Shown piece after piece: positions 38,728-47,808 of a stretch of 64,000 nt of DNA. A model generated the notes under the pieces. That model was not told the origin of the DNA. It worked only from the letters and a program-made list of their open reading frames with translations, and did no database searches. The DNA is taken from the NCBI RefSeq assembly GCF_000757905.1, contig NZ_JRLH01000002.1; one strand, 5' to 3'. A program made the translations under genes and the position numbers. Source of the DNA: Arsenophonus nilaparvatae. Lineage in GTDB: Bacteria; Pseudomonadota; Gammaproteobacteria; Enterobacterales; Enterobacteriaceae. Position 1 is the first letter of the stretch, and the number at the start of each line of letters is the position of its first letter.

Positions 38728-39210
38728 ATGACAAAGAAAAAAGCACACAAGCCCGGTTCGGCAACGATTACGTTAAATAAAAGAGCACGCCATGAATACT
38801 TCATCAGTGAAGAAATTGAGGCGGGCTTAGCTTTGCAGGGTTGGGAAGTCAAAGCACTACGCGCAGGTAAAGCCAATATTAGCGACAGTTATGTTTTACT
38901 GAAAGAAGGTGAAGCTTATCTTTTTGGTGCAACTATTACCCCGCTAAATGTAGCCTCCTCCCATGTGGTTTGTGATCCAATGCGCACCCGAAAGTTATTG
39001 CTAAATCAGCGTGAACTAGATTCGCTATTTGGTAAAATCAATCGCGAAGGCCACACAGCGGTAGCATTATCCCTTTACTGGAAAAATGCCTGGTGTAAAG
39101 TCAAAATTGGTGTCGCCAAGGGTAAAAAAGAGCACGACAAGCGTTCTGACATTAAAGATCGCGAATGGAAGTTAGACAAAGCGAGAATTATGAAAAACTC
39201 AGGTCGATAA
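38728..39210 (+). CDS. smpB: SsrA-binding protein SmpB
   Basis: SmpB binds tmRNA and brings it to stalled ribosomes for trans-translation. The 160-residue OB-fold protein has TITLNKRARHEYFISEEIEAGLALQGWEVKALRAGKANI and the basic C-terminal tail DKRSDIKDREWKLDKARIMK that mimics mRNA in the A site. It is followed directly by the tmRNA gene. Confidence 0.97.
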   Translation: MTKKKAHKPGSATITLNKRARHEYFISEEIEAGLALQGWEVKALRAGKANISDSYVLLKEGEAYLFGATITPLNVASSHVVCDPMRTRKLLLNQRELDSLFGKINREGHTAVALSLYWKNAWCKVKIGVAKGKKEHDKRSDIKDREWKLDKARIMKNSGR

Positions 39211-39246
39211 TGAGCTAAGTGCTAGCATTATTAAGTTTTTTTCTGA

Positions 39247-39252
39247 TATAAT
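39247..39252 (+). promoter_or_regulatory. -10 box of ssrA
   Basis: A perfect TATAAT stands 15 bp before the mature 5' end of tmRNA, leaving room for a short 5' precursor removed by RNase P. No clear -35 was identified. Confidence 0.6.
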
Positions 39253-39267
39253 TGAAGTAATCAACTT

Positions 39268-39631
39268 GGGGCTGATTCTGGATTCGACGGGATTTGCGAA
39301 ACCCAAGGTGCATGCCGAGGGGCGGTTGGCCTCGTAAAAAGCCGCAAAAAAATAGTCGCAAACGACGATAAATACGCACTGGCAGCTTAATAACCTGCGC
39401 AGAGCCCTCTCTCCCTAGCCTCCGCTCTTAGGACGGGGATCAAGAGAGGTCAAACCTAAAAGAGATCGCGTGGATGCCTAGCCTGGGGTTGAAGCGTTAA
39501 ACTTAATCAGGCTAGTCTGTTAGTAGTGTGTCTGTCCACAGCTAGCTGGCGAATGTAAAGACTAGACTAAGCATGTAGTACCGAGGATGTAGAAATTTCG
39601 GACGCGGGTTCAACTCCCGCCAGCTCCACCA
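39268..39631 (+). ncRNA. ssrA: Transfer-messenger RNA
   Basis: The sequence follows E. coli tmRNA closely from GGGGCTGATTCTGGATTCGA to the 3' GCCAGCTCCACCA, length about 364. The acceptor stem pairs GGGGCTG with CAGCTCC and a T-arm (GGGTTCAACTCCC) is present. The tag reading frame GCA AAC GAC GAT AAA TAC GCA CTG GCA GCT TAA gives ANDDKYALAA. This ends in the usual LAA protease signal and differs from E. coli ANDENYALAA at two positions. It lies next to smpB. Confidence 0.98.
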
Positions 39632-39663
39632 AATTATCTTCTAAGGACATCCAAAGAAGACTG

Positions 39664-39697
39664 AAAAGCCCGCTAATTCAATGAGTTGCGGGCTTTT
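39664..39697 (+). terminator. ssrA terminator
   Basis: A stem AAAAGCCCGC (39664-39673) / GCGGGCTTTT (39688-39697) with a 14-nt loop ends in a T run. It lies 33 bases after the tmRNA 3' end. Confidence 0.9.
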
Positions 39698-39779
39698 CTA
39701 TACCCTACACTGTCTAATGTAACCTAATTAAATCAAATTATCTTAGGTACTTTGATAGTTTTTGAGGTACCTAAAAAAT

Positions 39780-39941
39780 GAAACATCAATAATAACAAGA
39801 CAAGCCAGACCCTTATCAGTAAAAGAAATCGAAGTAGCAAAACCCAAAGAGCGTGATTATGTTCTCAATGAATATTTAATAAGGTGGAGCGGCATGCTTA
39901 TTAAAAATAACGAGAAGCGCAATTACGGTACAAAATGTTAA
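39780..39941 (+). pseudogene. Relic of a P4/CP4-57-type tyrosine integrase N-terminus
   Basis: The plus-strand frame reads TRQARPLSVKEIEVAKPKER, then DYVLN and after a gap GMLIKNNEKRNYG. This resembles the arm-binding N-terminus of P4-family integrases (pattern KPLTDTEIKAAKPKDKDY-L-DG-GL-LLIK-NGSK). The frame stops at TAA 39939-39941; there is no in-frame ATG and the rest of the enzyme is gone. Its position about 150 bp after ssrA is that of CP4-57-like integrases, which use the tmRNA 3' end as attachment site. Confidence 0.65.
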
Positions 39942-41116
39942 CTCACAGCGGGAATGTCAAAATTTTCTTTATCAAAAGAAAGATTGAATTCTCCTGAATT
40001 ACCAAACATGTCAGTTACTTTGACTTTTGCTTTGTTAAGCAGATCTTGCCACTGGAGTTGTTCAGTGTTATTTTCCGGAATAATAAATTTATATAAGTAC
40101 ATGGTAGGCGTCTCGTTTCTAGTACGGTTTGCTTTAACAAAGGGAGCAAGCCGATACACATACGAGCTATCTTCCAGATAAAAATGACCATTTACTTCAA
40201 AAGTGCCTTTATCTGGATTATACCAAAAATTAACATGTGCTTGCGAGCCATTATTACCTTTATTTGGCCTATGGATCACTGAACAAGGGAAATCTGGGCC
40301 TACAATACAAAAAAAGCCTTCTTCGATAGGAGGCCATAAAACAATACCACGATTTGCATCGTGATTTTTTTTAATATCATAGTCGATAGACCACTTTTTA
40401 AAATTCTCTGAATTCTTTGGCTTAAATTTTACAACGCGTGACCATACTTCACCATTTTGATGTCCCTTATATGGCCCAGAATCGCTGAAGCGAGACATCC
40501 AACTAAAGTTATTTTCAAAAACCATAGATTCCGCTATTACATCAATATTTTTCTGATCACTATAATTAACCTTCTCAATAGATTTAATATATTTTCTTTG
40601 TGGATTTCTAAATGATGATCCTGTTTCGCCACGCGGACCATTTCTAGTGGCAGTGCCACTTTCGCTGTTATTAAAATCACCCACGCCAGGAACATTGAAT
40701 CCTGCCGCGATATCGATACCGTTACTAACGTCAGTCGCATAAAGATAAAAAATGACTTCCTGCTCCCCTGTTTGAGTGTCAACGTAGCTATCACTCAAAA
40801 ATGTGTCAAATGAAGGCACCATAATATAGTCATTACTATGCCTCGTATAAATCCAAGGCTTAAAATTATTAGGAGCATTGCCTTCCCAATTTAATCGTCT
40901 GCCACTGCGATATTCAACTAAGTGTGCCCGACCTTGTAATTCATCCGCCGGAATGACCAAGGGATTATTATTTTTATCAACAACTTTCACTTTTAATGAA
41001 ATCGCTATTCGATTTTGACCATTGCCATAAATAGTCGCCTTTTCAGCTGATCTATTATTTACAAAAGCTAAATCAAGGTAATCTAATCGATAAAATCTAT
41101 CCCATACGCTAATAAT
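39938..41116 (-). CDS. Unrecognised protein of 350-393 residues, possible ATT start
   Basis: I do not recognise a family with confidence. The frame is open from a TAA at 41134 down to 39938, but the first ATG/GTG/TTG in it is GTG 40990. The 42 codons before that GTG look coding (SVWDRFYRLDYLDLAFVNNR, then ATIYGNGQNRIAISLKVKVVDKNNNPL, which resembles a beta-sandwich start). An AAGGAAG ribosome site (41126-41120) stands right before two ATT codons (41116, 41113), so an ATT start or a lost 5' end are the options. There is no signal peptide or membrane helix. Aromatic-rich segments such as HVNFWYNPDKGTFEVNGHFY suggest a secreted or structural beta-rich protein; a prophage or toxin-related role is speculation. 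It is convergent with the integrase relic. Confidence 0.6.
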   Translation of the reverse strand: MISVWDRFYRLDYLDLAFVNNRSAEKATIYGNGQNRIAISLKVKVVDKNNNPLVIPADELQGRAHLVEYRSGRRLNWEGNAPNNFKPWIYTRHSNDYIMVPSFDTFLSDSYVDTQTGEQEVIFYLYATDVSNGIDIAAGFNVPGVGDFNNSESGTATRNGPRGETGSSFRNPQRKYIKSIEKVNYSDQKNIDVIAESMVFENNFSWMSRFSDSGPYKGHQNGEVWSRVVKFKPKNSENFKKWSIDYDIKKNHDANRGIVLWPPIEEGFFCIVGPDFPCSVIHRPNKGNNGSQAHVNFWYNPDKGTFEVNGHFYLEDSSYVYRLAPFVKANRTRNETPTMYLYKFIIPENNTEQLQWQDLLNKAKVKVTDMFGNSGEFNLSFDKENFDIPAVS

Positions 41117-41497
41117 ATACTTCCTTATTATTTATATGTTTTTTATATATAGAAAATATATCAAATCTTATATATTGAGACATTTTAATTTTTATTAAAA
41201 AAAATGAATATTATATTTAACTTGCTTATTTTTTATTTAAATAAGTTTTGTTAAAAAGAATTTATTTTTTGCGTTAATATTAAATTACCTGCTTATCATA
41301 TTAAAAATCATATTTTATTAAAATTTCTAAAAGTATTATTAAGTTATTACATCAAATACAATATAGAAAAAATATTAAAAAAAATAATAACCCAATAAAT
41401 AATAAACATTAAAATAATTAACACAAATGTTAATTATATGTTAAAATTATAAGTGTGATATATATCATAATTTCTATCTAACTATGGAGAATAAATT
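41117..41497. other. AT-rich spacer with a palindrome before the first small secreted gene
   Basis: No gene is seen in these 381 very AT-rich bases. Near the right end TGTGATATATATCATA (41454-41469) is a palindrome that matches the CRP half-sites TGTGA-N6-TCACA at nine of ten positions. It stands about 29 bp before the next start codon. It could be an activator site, but in such AT-rich DNA chance is a fair alternative. Confidence 0.4.
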
Positions 41498-41701
41498 ATG
41501 AAATTACTTATCAAAATTCTCATGATTAGCACTCTTTTGTCACAGAATTTTTTCGCGCTAGCAAGTGATGAAAATCCTGACAACACGGTAAAGGATGATA
41601 ATCCAATTATTTTTGAAAATGATAAAAAAGAAGAAAAACCATATTGCGAACCGACTAAAGGAAAAGAATATAGCGGCGAAGGATGCATTGATATTCGATA
41701 A
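41498..41701 (+). CDS. Small secreted acidic two-cysteine protein (SSP1)
   Basis: A 67-residue precursor of no recognised family. It has a classic Sec signal peptide (MKLLIKILMISTLLSQNFFA, cut after ALA near 22) and a 45-residue mature part. That part is rich in D/E/N/K (DDNPIIFENDKKEEKPYC) and carries two cysteines, YC-x12-C near the end, which could form one disulfide in the periplasm or outside. GGAG stands before ATG 41498, and a strong terminator (41765) follows, so it is probably a monocistronic expressed gene. Three similar genes lie in this window (41960, 61941 broken, 62284). Confidence 0.7.
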   Translation: MKLLIKILMISTLLSQNFFALASDENPDNTVKDDNPIIFENDKKEEKPYCEPTKGKEYSGEGCIDIR

Positions 41702-41764
41702 GAATGTAAATAGCCATTTTCTAGCAAAAAATTATTCTAAGGTTAAAAAACATTAACCAATAAT

Positions 41765-41796
41765 AAAAAGAGATAAGCCATGGCTTATCTCTTTTT
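41765..41796 (+). terminator. Strong terminator after SSP1
   Basis: A perfect 32-bp palindrome: AAAAAGAGATAAGCC (from 41765) with its mirror ending CTCTTTTT at 41796. It lies 64 bp after the SSP1 stop and ends in a T run on the plus strand. Confidence 0.85.
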
Positions 41797-41959
41797 ATAG
41801 TCAATAATTGCTCATCTACTTTGCTTTATCAATTTAGCTTATTGAACTAGATGTTCTATTTTTCGCTTGTAAAACCATCCACACAACAAAATAGTAATGA
41901 AAATGTTAAAAAAACAATTATTATCAATAGGCGCTTTTACTATTTTAGGAGAAAAAACC

Positions 41960-42229
41960 ATGAAATGGAGATTGAAAATATTTACCATTAGCTTATTAGT
42001 CGGTTTTAACGCACTTTCTTTAGCAAATAATAGTGAAACATTAATTTATGCTACCGAAGTTCAAAATTACGATGTAATAGAAATAGTAAACTTAAAAGAA
42101 AGTAAAAAAGTCGTAATTATTGACAGAACTTATGACATATGTAAGAATAAATTTCATAATTCAGCAGAATGTGATAAACCAAAATTTCTTAACCGCTTTC
42201 GCGAGTTCCTAAAAAAATTTCCTGACTAG
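41960..42229 (+). CDS. Small secreted two-cysteine protein (SSP2)
   Basis: An 89-residue precursor, family unknown. The signal peptide is MKWRLKIFTISLLVGFNALSLA (cut near 22). The 67-residue mature part has two cysteines, C-x9-C in YDICKNKFHNSAEC, and a basic C-terminus (FLNRFREFLKKFPD). ATG 41960 directly follows AGGAG. The frame is open back to ATG 41897, whose translation (MKMLKKQLLSIGAFTIL) looks like a second signal-like start, but 41960 fits the ribosome site and the other small secreted proteins better. A terminator follows. Confidence 0.7.
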   Translation: MKWRLKIFTISLLVGFNALSLANNSETLIYATEVQNYDVIEIVNLKESKKVVIIDRTYDICKNKFHNSAECDKPKFLNRFREFLKKFPD

Positions 42230-42332
42230 GTTGAGAGCAATTAAACCAATGTAAATCGAAAAAAAACAAATTGGGTCAATAATTAGCTAACCCTATTAAG
42301 AGCAATAAGATACAATTTTAAAACCAGCAAAA

Positions 42333-42360
42333 ATAAACAACCCCAGCTGGGGTTGTTTAT
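42333..42360. terminator. Bidirectional terminator between SSP2 and fdhF
   Basis: A perfect 28-bp palindrome: ATAAACAACCCCAG (42333-42346) and CTGGGGTTGTTTAT (42347-42360), with A and T flanks that give T runs on both strands. Confidence 0.85.
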
Positions 42361-42388
42361 CTGACGAATATAACAAGTCAATCTTTAT

Positions 42389-44536
42389 CTAACCCAAGGC
42401 ACTTTCTCGCAGTTGTTTTTTCAGTTTATGATATTCATCTATCACATACCGTTCAGCAGCATGTTGATCGGCGATAGACTCCAGCCGAACAGCGCTGAAT
42501 TTAAACTCAGGAGTTTTAGTTATTGGGCTTAAATTTTCTGCCACCAATTCATTACAAGCACCAATCCACCATTGATAAGTCATATATACCGCGCCTTTAT
42601 TCGGGCGTTCACTGACTTGAGCGCGAGTGATCACTTTCCCTTTCCGTGACTGGATCCAAACCAATTCTTGATCTTCGATACCCAGATTTTTAGCATCTGC
42701 CGTATTGATTTGAACATAACCAGGCTCATCCGCCAAAGCAGCCAGTGCCGCACAGTTACCAGTCATTGAACGGCAAGAATAGTGCCCAACTTCACGCACG
42801 GTGGAAAGTACCAGCGGGTATTCTTCGTTGATGCGATCTAGTGGCGGCGCCCAGTCACAAGTAAAGAGCTGCCCTAAACCATTGGCAGTGGAAAATGTTT
42901 CTGCAAACAGATAATCAGTTCCCTGATCATCATCAGATTCACTACGACACGGCCATTGGATATAGCCTAGTTCACCCATTTTTTCATAAGTAGCACCATA
43001 GAAATCAGGACACAAATGCCGCAATTCATCCCAAATTTGTTGCGTGTTGTTGTAGTGCATCGGATAACCCATCAGGGTAGCAATTTCGCTAATGATCTGC
43101 CAGTCGGTTTTAAGATCCCATTTTGGCTCTACTGCTTTGAAAAAACGTTGAAAACCCCGATCGGCGGCAGTATAAACCCCTTCATGCTCGCCCCACGAAG
43201 TCGCAGGCAGGATCACATCTGCCGCAGCAGCCGTTTTGGTCATAAAAATATCCTGCACAATGACCAATTCTAAATTAGTAAATGCTTTGCGTACCGCTGG
43301 TAGCTCAGCATCTGTTTGTAATGGATCTTCACCCATAATATAAGCAGCACGGACTTCGCCATGTTCTACCCGATGAGGTAACTCACTAATGCGATAGCCT
43401 GTTTTTGCCGGTAGACTTTCAACCCCCCAGGCTTCTGCAAATTTCTTACGATGTTCCGTTACATTAATATACTGGTAACCTGGATAGGTGTCCGGCAGAG
43501 CTCCCATGTCGCAAGCACCTTGCACATTGTTTTGCCCACGTACCGGATTAACACCGACACTCGGTTTCCCCAGATTGCCGGTTAAAAGTGCCAGGCTGGT
43601 TAGTGAACGGACGGTTTCCACTCCTTGATAGAATTGGGTGACCCCCATTCCCCAGAGAATAGTGGCCCGCTCGGCTTGCGCATACAATCGCGCTGCCTGG
43701 CGAATATCCTGTGCACTGAGCCCGGTGATCGTTTCTACCGAATCTGGCGTATAGCCCTCAACAATCTTACGATACTCATCAAAACCTTCCGTTCGCGCTG
43801 CAACAAAGGCATGATCATAAAGATTTTCTTCAATAATGACATATCCAATCGCATTCAGTAACGCAATATTAGAGCCATTTTTTAACGCCAGATGCATATC
43901 CGCAATACGCGCTGTTTCAATTTTTCGCGGATCACAAACAATAATTTTCGCGCCTTTTTGCTTAGCTTTGATCACCCGATTAGCCACAATAGGATGAGAA
44001 TCTGCTGGGTTATAACCAAATACAAAAATTAAATCAGTATCTTCGATACCGACTATCGAATTACTCATTGCGCCATTACCGACCGACTGGTGCAGACCTG
44101 CAACCGATGGGCCGTGTCAGACACGCGCACAGCAATCAACGTTATTAGTACCAATAACCGCCCGGGCAAATTTCTGCATAATGTAATTGGTTTCATTACC
44201 TGTGCCTCGAGAGGAACCAGTTGTCATAATGGCATCCGGCCCATATTGGGCTTTAATGGCACTCAACTTGTTGGCCACATAGTTCAGCGCTTCATCCCAA
44301 GAAACGGCCTTCAGCTTACCGCCGCGATGACGACGGATCATAGGTGATTTCAGACGCGGGGTAAGGATTTGGGTATCATTGATAAAATCCCAACCATAGT
44401 AACCTTTTAGGCATAAATCGCCTTGATTGGTTTTGCCCTGCGCTGCCTCAGCATGGACAATTTTGCCTTTATCAACCAGCAGGTTGATTTTACAACCTGA
44501 TGCACAATAGGGACATACCGTGACGACTTTTTTCAT
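42389..44536 (-). CDS. fdhF: Formate dehydrogenase H, selenoprotein (UGA at codon 140 read as Sec)
   Basis: FdhF oxidises formate to CO2 in the formate hydrogenlyase complex, using bis-MGD molybdenum, one 4Fe-4S cluster and selenocysteine. The frame 44536-42389 is continuous for 715 residues except for TGA at 44119-44117 (codon 140). It sits in DCCARV-U-HGPSVAGLHQ, exactly the position of Sec140 in E. coli FdhF, whose length is also 715. The N-terminus has the Fe-S motif CPYCASGCKINLLV. A SECIS hairpin and a sigma54 promoter flank the relevant points. Function requires SelABC/SelD elsewhere in the genome. Confidence 0.97.
44080..44119 (-). promoter_or_regulatory. Bacterial SECIS element in fdhF
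   Basis: The 40 bases starting at the UGA codon read TGA CAC GGC CCA TCG GTT and continue with GCAGGTCTGCACCAGTCGGT. This is the fdhF SECIS with the GGTCTGC apical loop bound by SelB, nearly unchanged from E. coli. Such conservation at the nucleotide level supports real selenocysteine insertion. Confidence 0.9.
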
Positions 44537-44585
44537 TTACATTACTCCTGTTAACTGCATAAATGGAAAAGGATCAAATATTAAG

Positions 44586-44604
44586 ATGCATGAAACATGC
44601 CATT
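44586..44604 (-). promoter_or_regulatory. Sigma54 promoter of fdhF
   Basis: On the minus strand TGGCATGTTTCATGCA has GG (44601-44600) and GC (44589-44588) ten bases apart. Initiation near 44576 leaves a leader of about 40 bases before the fdhF ATG. E. coli fdhF is transcribed by sigma54 with FhlA. Confidence 0.85.
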
Positions 44605-44663
44605 CAAAAAAATAAATTAACCAAATGAAAAATAAAGGAAAAACACCAATTTTGGCTATCAGC

Positions 44664-44686
44664 GTCATTCATTCGACATAAATGAC
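44664..44686. promoter_or_regulatory. Candidate FhlA upstream activating site of fdhF
   Basis: The inverted repeat GTCATT (44664-44669) / AATGAC (44681-44686) with a TCGA core between the arms lies about 70 bp upstream of the -24 element. It resembles the FhlA-type palindrome CATT-TCG-CGA-AATG. Support is motif-level only. Confidence 0.5.
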
Positions 44687-44790
44687 ATAATGAACCAGCA
44701 GCTAACAACATGCAGTTATGTCAGGAACAATAAAAATTTCTTTTGTTGCAGTTCAATGGATAGGCAATATTTTGACGTTAAGGGCGTATA

Positions 44791-47031
44791 TCAAGCAAGT
44801 TTTGCTGCTGCAATGAGCGCTTGACCAAAAGCAATTGCTCCATCACCCGCGGGTAATTGCATCGGTAGTAATAGTTCAAAATCCGTTAACCAAAACTGTA
44901 ACCGTTGACGTAGTAAGCGGTTATGTAATACACCACCACTACAAACAATAGTGGAGATTTTTCGCAACTGAGCATGAAATGCGGCGAGTTCAGCTAATCC
45001 TTTCGCCAAGGCATCATGAAAGGCCCAGGCACGCCAAGCATCAGCTACCTGCCAATCGAGCCATTGCTGCCAAAATGTGATCATATCTAACTGGTTATCT
45101 TTAACCGGTAGCGTCACTGGGTGGTTGATATGACTTACCGTCAGAGCCAAAGCCTCTAATTTGCAAGCCGCTTCGCCTTGATAACTTTGTTGCGCAGGAG
45201 CACAGCCAAGTGCTGTAGCAACCGCGTCAAATAAACGGCCGGCAGAAGAAGCCGGTGGGGAGTTAATCCCTTGCTCTATCGCCCGCGCTAATGGCTGCCA
45301 GGGTTTATCTGCCAATATTTTGGCTTCAGATCGCATTTGCCAGTCAGGTACAAATGCCAACCACTGAGCCAATAGATTCCGCCATGGCTGGCGTGCCGCC
45401 AGATCACCGCCAGGCAGCGCGACCGCAGGCAATCCCGCCAATCTTTCACATTCATCATAACTAAAGCGTAAACATTCCCCGCCCCATAACTGATCATTAT
45501 CTCCCCAGCCAATACCATCCAGAATCAATGCAATAACATCACCAGCATGACGTGGCCAATGATGTTCAGCCAAACAGGCGACAGCATGGGCATGATGATG
45601 CTGCACCTTTACTATCGGCAAAGACATCTGCTGCGCCAATTTTAGTGAGCGATATGCAGGATGTTTATCGGTAACTATTTTTTGTGGTGTGAACTGCCAA
45701 ATCTGCTGCATCCTGTTTACTACCTGACACCACTGTGCTTCCACATGTTGATTAGTGAGATCGCCCAAATGCTGGCTGAGCACAGCCTGTTCACCCTTTA
45801 CCATACAGAAAGTATTTTTTAGATCAGCACCCAAACATAATAACGGCGGTACATTGCTAAAACCTGGCGGTAAAGGCAAGCTGTCTGGTACAAAACCCCT
45901 GGCTCGACGTAGCATTTCACCAGAGGCGCGCATAACGGAATCATCCATCCGCTGTAAAATATCCCGATTGTGTAATAGCCAGCCATCAGCAATATCAATC
46001 AGCTCGGCCAATGCTTGTTCATTATTCAATGCAGGCGGATGGCCATTGCGATTGCCAGAAGTCATTACTAATGGACGTGCGACAGCCTGCATTAATAAAT
46101 GCTGTAGAGGGTTTGCCGCTAACATTACACCGACTTCGTTAAGCTGTGGCGCTAACTCATCAACTAACGATAGCAATTGCTTATCCACTAATACAATCGG
46201 AGCAGCAGGCAGTTGCAAAAGTGTCTGTGCCTGTTCAGGCAGAAGGCGGGCCATTGCATCAGTGATCATTACCGCAAAGGGTTTTGACGGCCGCCGTTTG
46301 CGCTGACGCAAGCACCTAACTGCCATTTCGTTATTGGCATCACAAGCCAGATGAAAACCACCTATCCCCTTGATCGCAATAATTTTACCCTTTTTCAATG
46401 CGCTAATTGCTGCCTGGATAGCCTGCTCTTTCTGCTGTTGCTCCCCTGCGGAAAACCAGATTACATGTGGTCCACAGTCGGGACAAGCGATCGGCTGGGC
46501 ATGGAAACGCCGGTCAGCAGGATCACGATATTCTGCTGCACATGGCGCACACAGCGGAAAAGCCTTCATAACGGTAAACGGTCTATCATAGGGCATCGCA
46601 CGAATAATCGTGAAGCGTGGCCCACAGTGAGTGCAATTGATAAATGGGTAGCGATAGCGGCGTTGGCTTGGATCACGCATTTCTTGCAAACATGCCTGAC
46701 AGGTAGCAGCATCGGGAGCAACTTGAGTTGCCATCGGCGCGAGCATGCTATGACGGATAGTGAAATCTTGTGGTAATTGACGCCAGTGCCAGGAAAATTG
46801 CTGTATCTGATCGATACGAGCTAATGGAGGGCAATCGATTGGTAATAACTCAAGTAGCCTGCTGGCATCACCAACAATACGCACTACCACACCGGCACCG
46901 TCGTTACAAACATCACCTTTAAGGGCTAATCGCTGCGCCAATTGCCAAATCCAGGGTCGAAATCCGACTCCCTGAACTTTGCCATAAATTCTTAGTAATG
47001 TACCATTTTCATTCATTACGTTAGTTAACAT
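44791..47031 (-). CDS. hypF: Carbamoyltransferase HypF, hydrogenase maturation
   Basis: HypF makes the cyanide ligands of the [NiFe] site from carbamoyl phosphate, passing a thiocarboxamide to HypE. The 746 residues show an acylphosphatase domain (RIYGKVQGVGFRPWIWQLAQR), two zinc fingers (CQACLQEM ... CTHCGPRF; CAPCAAEY ... CPDCGPH), a YrdC-like domain (KGIGGFHLACDA) and a Kae1-like C-terminal domain (HHHAHAVACLAEH). It starts 12 bp after hydN, as in the E. coli hydN-hypF operon. Base composition is visibly richer in G+C than the flanking accessory DNA. Confidence 0.96.
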   Translation of the reverse strand: MLTNVMNENGTLLRIYGKVQGVGFRPWIWQLAQRLALKGDVCNDGAGVVVRIVGDASRLLELLPIDCPPLARIDQIQQFSWHWRQLPQDFTIRHSMLAPMATQVAPDAATCQACLQEMRDPSQRRYRYPFINCTHCGPRFTIIRAMPYDRPFTVMKAFPLCAPCAAEYRDPADRRFHAQPIACPDCGPHVIWFSAGEQQQKEQAIQAAISALKKGKIIAIKGIGGFHLACDANNEMAVRCLRQRKRRPSKPFAVMITDAMARLLPEQAQTLLQLPAAPIVLVDKQLLSLVDELAPQLNEVGVMLAANPLQHLLMQAVARPLVMTSGNRNGHPPALNNEQALAELIDIADGWLLHNRDILQRMDDSVMRASGEMLRRARGFVPDSLPLPPGFSNVPPLLCLGADLKNTFCMVKGEQAVLSQHLGDLTNQHVEAQWCQVVNRMQQIWQFTPQKIVTDKHPAYRSLKLAQQMSLPIVKVQHHHAHAVACLAEHHWPRHAGDVIALILDGIGWGDNDQLWGGECLRFSYDECERLAGLPAVALPGGDLAARQPWRNLLAQWLAFVPDWQMRSEAKILADKPWQPLARAIEQGINSPPASSAGRLFDAVATALGCAPAQQSYQGEAACKLEALALTVSHINHPVTLPVKDNQLDMITFWQQWLDWQVADAWRAWAFHDALAKGLAELAAFHAQLRKISTIVCSGGVLHNRLLRQRLQFWLTDFELLLPMQLPAGDGAIAFGQALIAAAKLA

Positions 47032-47043
47032 TGCGCAAGCGGG

Positions 47044-47589
47044 TTAGAAAACTTGGCTGGCCATCCCATTTAAGGCAGCACGCCGACGCTTCTCAAGATT
47101 AAGTTGTTCCAGTTTGTTGCGATCAACACACATAATTGCGTTGGTAGGACAAGCCTGAATACAAGCCGGGCCTTCGGCTCGCTGATGGCAAAGATCACAT
47201 TTATTCGCCTCAGCCTTTTCCACAACAACATTCAACCCTGCCCCACTATTGCGTACTATTGGGCGTGAAACCACTTCCATCGCTCCATACGGACAAGCCA
47301 CAACACAAGTTTTACAGCCAATACAACGCGTTTGATGAACGTAGACAAAATCGCTGTCGCGAGTAATGGCACCATTAGGACAAACGTTAGCACAGGGTGC
47401 ATCTTCACATTGGCGACAGGTTGTGGCGGTAGAGACACTGACTCCTTTAATAACATGGATACGCGGTAAGAAAGTGTTAGATGTTAGTGAAGTACAGTCC
47501 TGTGTTGCCTGATGAGATACGACACAAGCCACTTCGCAGGTGCGACAACCAATACATTTATTAGCATCAGTAATAATGAAACGATTCAT
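47044..47589 (-). CDS. hydN: Electron transport protein HydN
   Basis: HydN is a ferredoxin-like protein (four 4Fe-4S clusters) needed for full FdhF activity in E. coli. The 181 residues contain CIGCRTCEVACV, CRQCEDAPCANVCP, CIGCKTCVVACP and CDLCHQRAEGPACIQACP in order. It is followed by hypF in the same operon. A sigma54-like element with a weak -12 lies upstream. Confidence 0.94.
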   Translation of the reverse strand: MNRFIITDANKCIGCRTCEVACVVSHQATQDCTSLTSNTFLPRIHVIKGVSVSTATTCRQCEDAPCANVCPNGAITRDSDFVYVHQTRCIGCKTCVVACPYGAMEVVSRPIVRNSGAGLNVVVEKAEANKCDLCHQRAEGPACIQACPTNAIMCVDRNKLEQLNLEKRRRAALNGMASQVF

Positions 47590-47626
47590 TTACTTCTCCA
47601 GCAATAACAGTCAATAGTGAAATATA

Positions 47627-47645
47627 TTCATAAACCGTGCCAATT
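47627..47645 (-). promoter_or_regulatory. Degraded sigma54 promoter upstream of hydN
   Basis: On the minus strand TTGGCACGGTTTATGA has a perfect -24 (TTGGCACG), but the -12 reads GA instead of GC at the correct ten-base spacing (47629-47628). The position, about 40 bp before hydN, fits the sigma54 promoter known in E. coli. The -12 mismatch may weaken it. Confidence 0.55.
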
Positions 47646-47808
47646 TTTAAGTTAACAAAAATTGACATAAGCCTGTCATCATCACTACTAGCAATGACAA
47701 ATATCGAAGCAGTTTGGTTAAATCGTATTAGTAGAATAAAAATACCGGCGTGAAACAGCATAAACAATTTAGCCAAGCATCTTTCTGCTACTAAATGCAA
47801 TCAAACAT

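Noticed and set aside
45755..46776. Long plus-strand ORFs opposite hypF (183 and 141 codons)
   Set aside because: Shadows produced by the GC-richer hypF coding sequence on the other strand.
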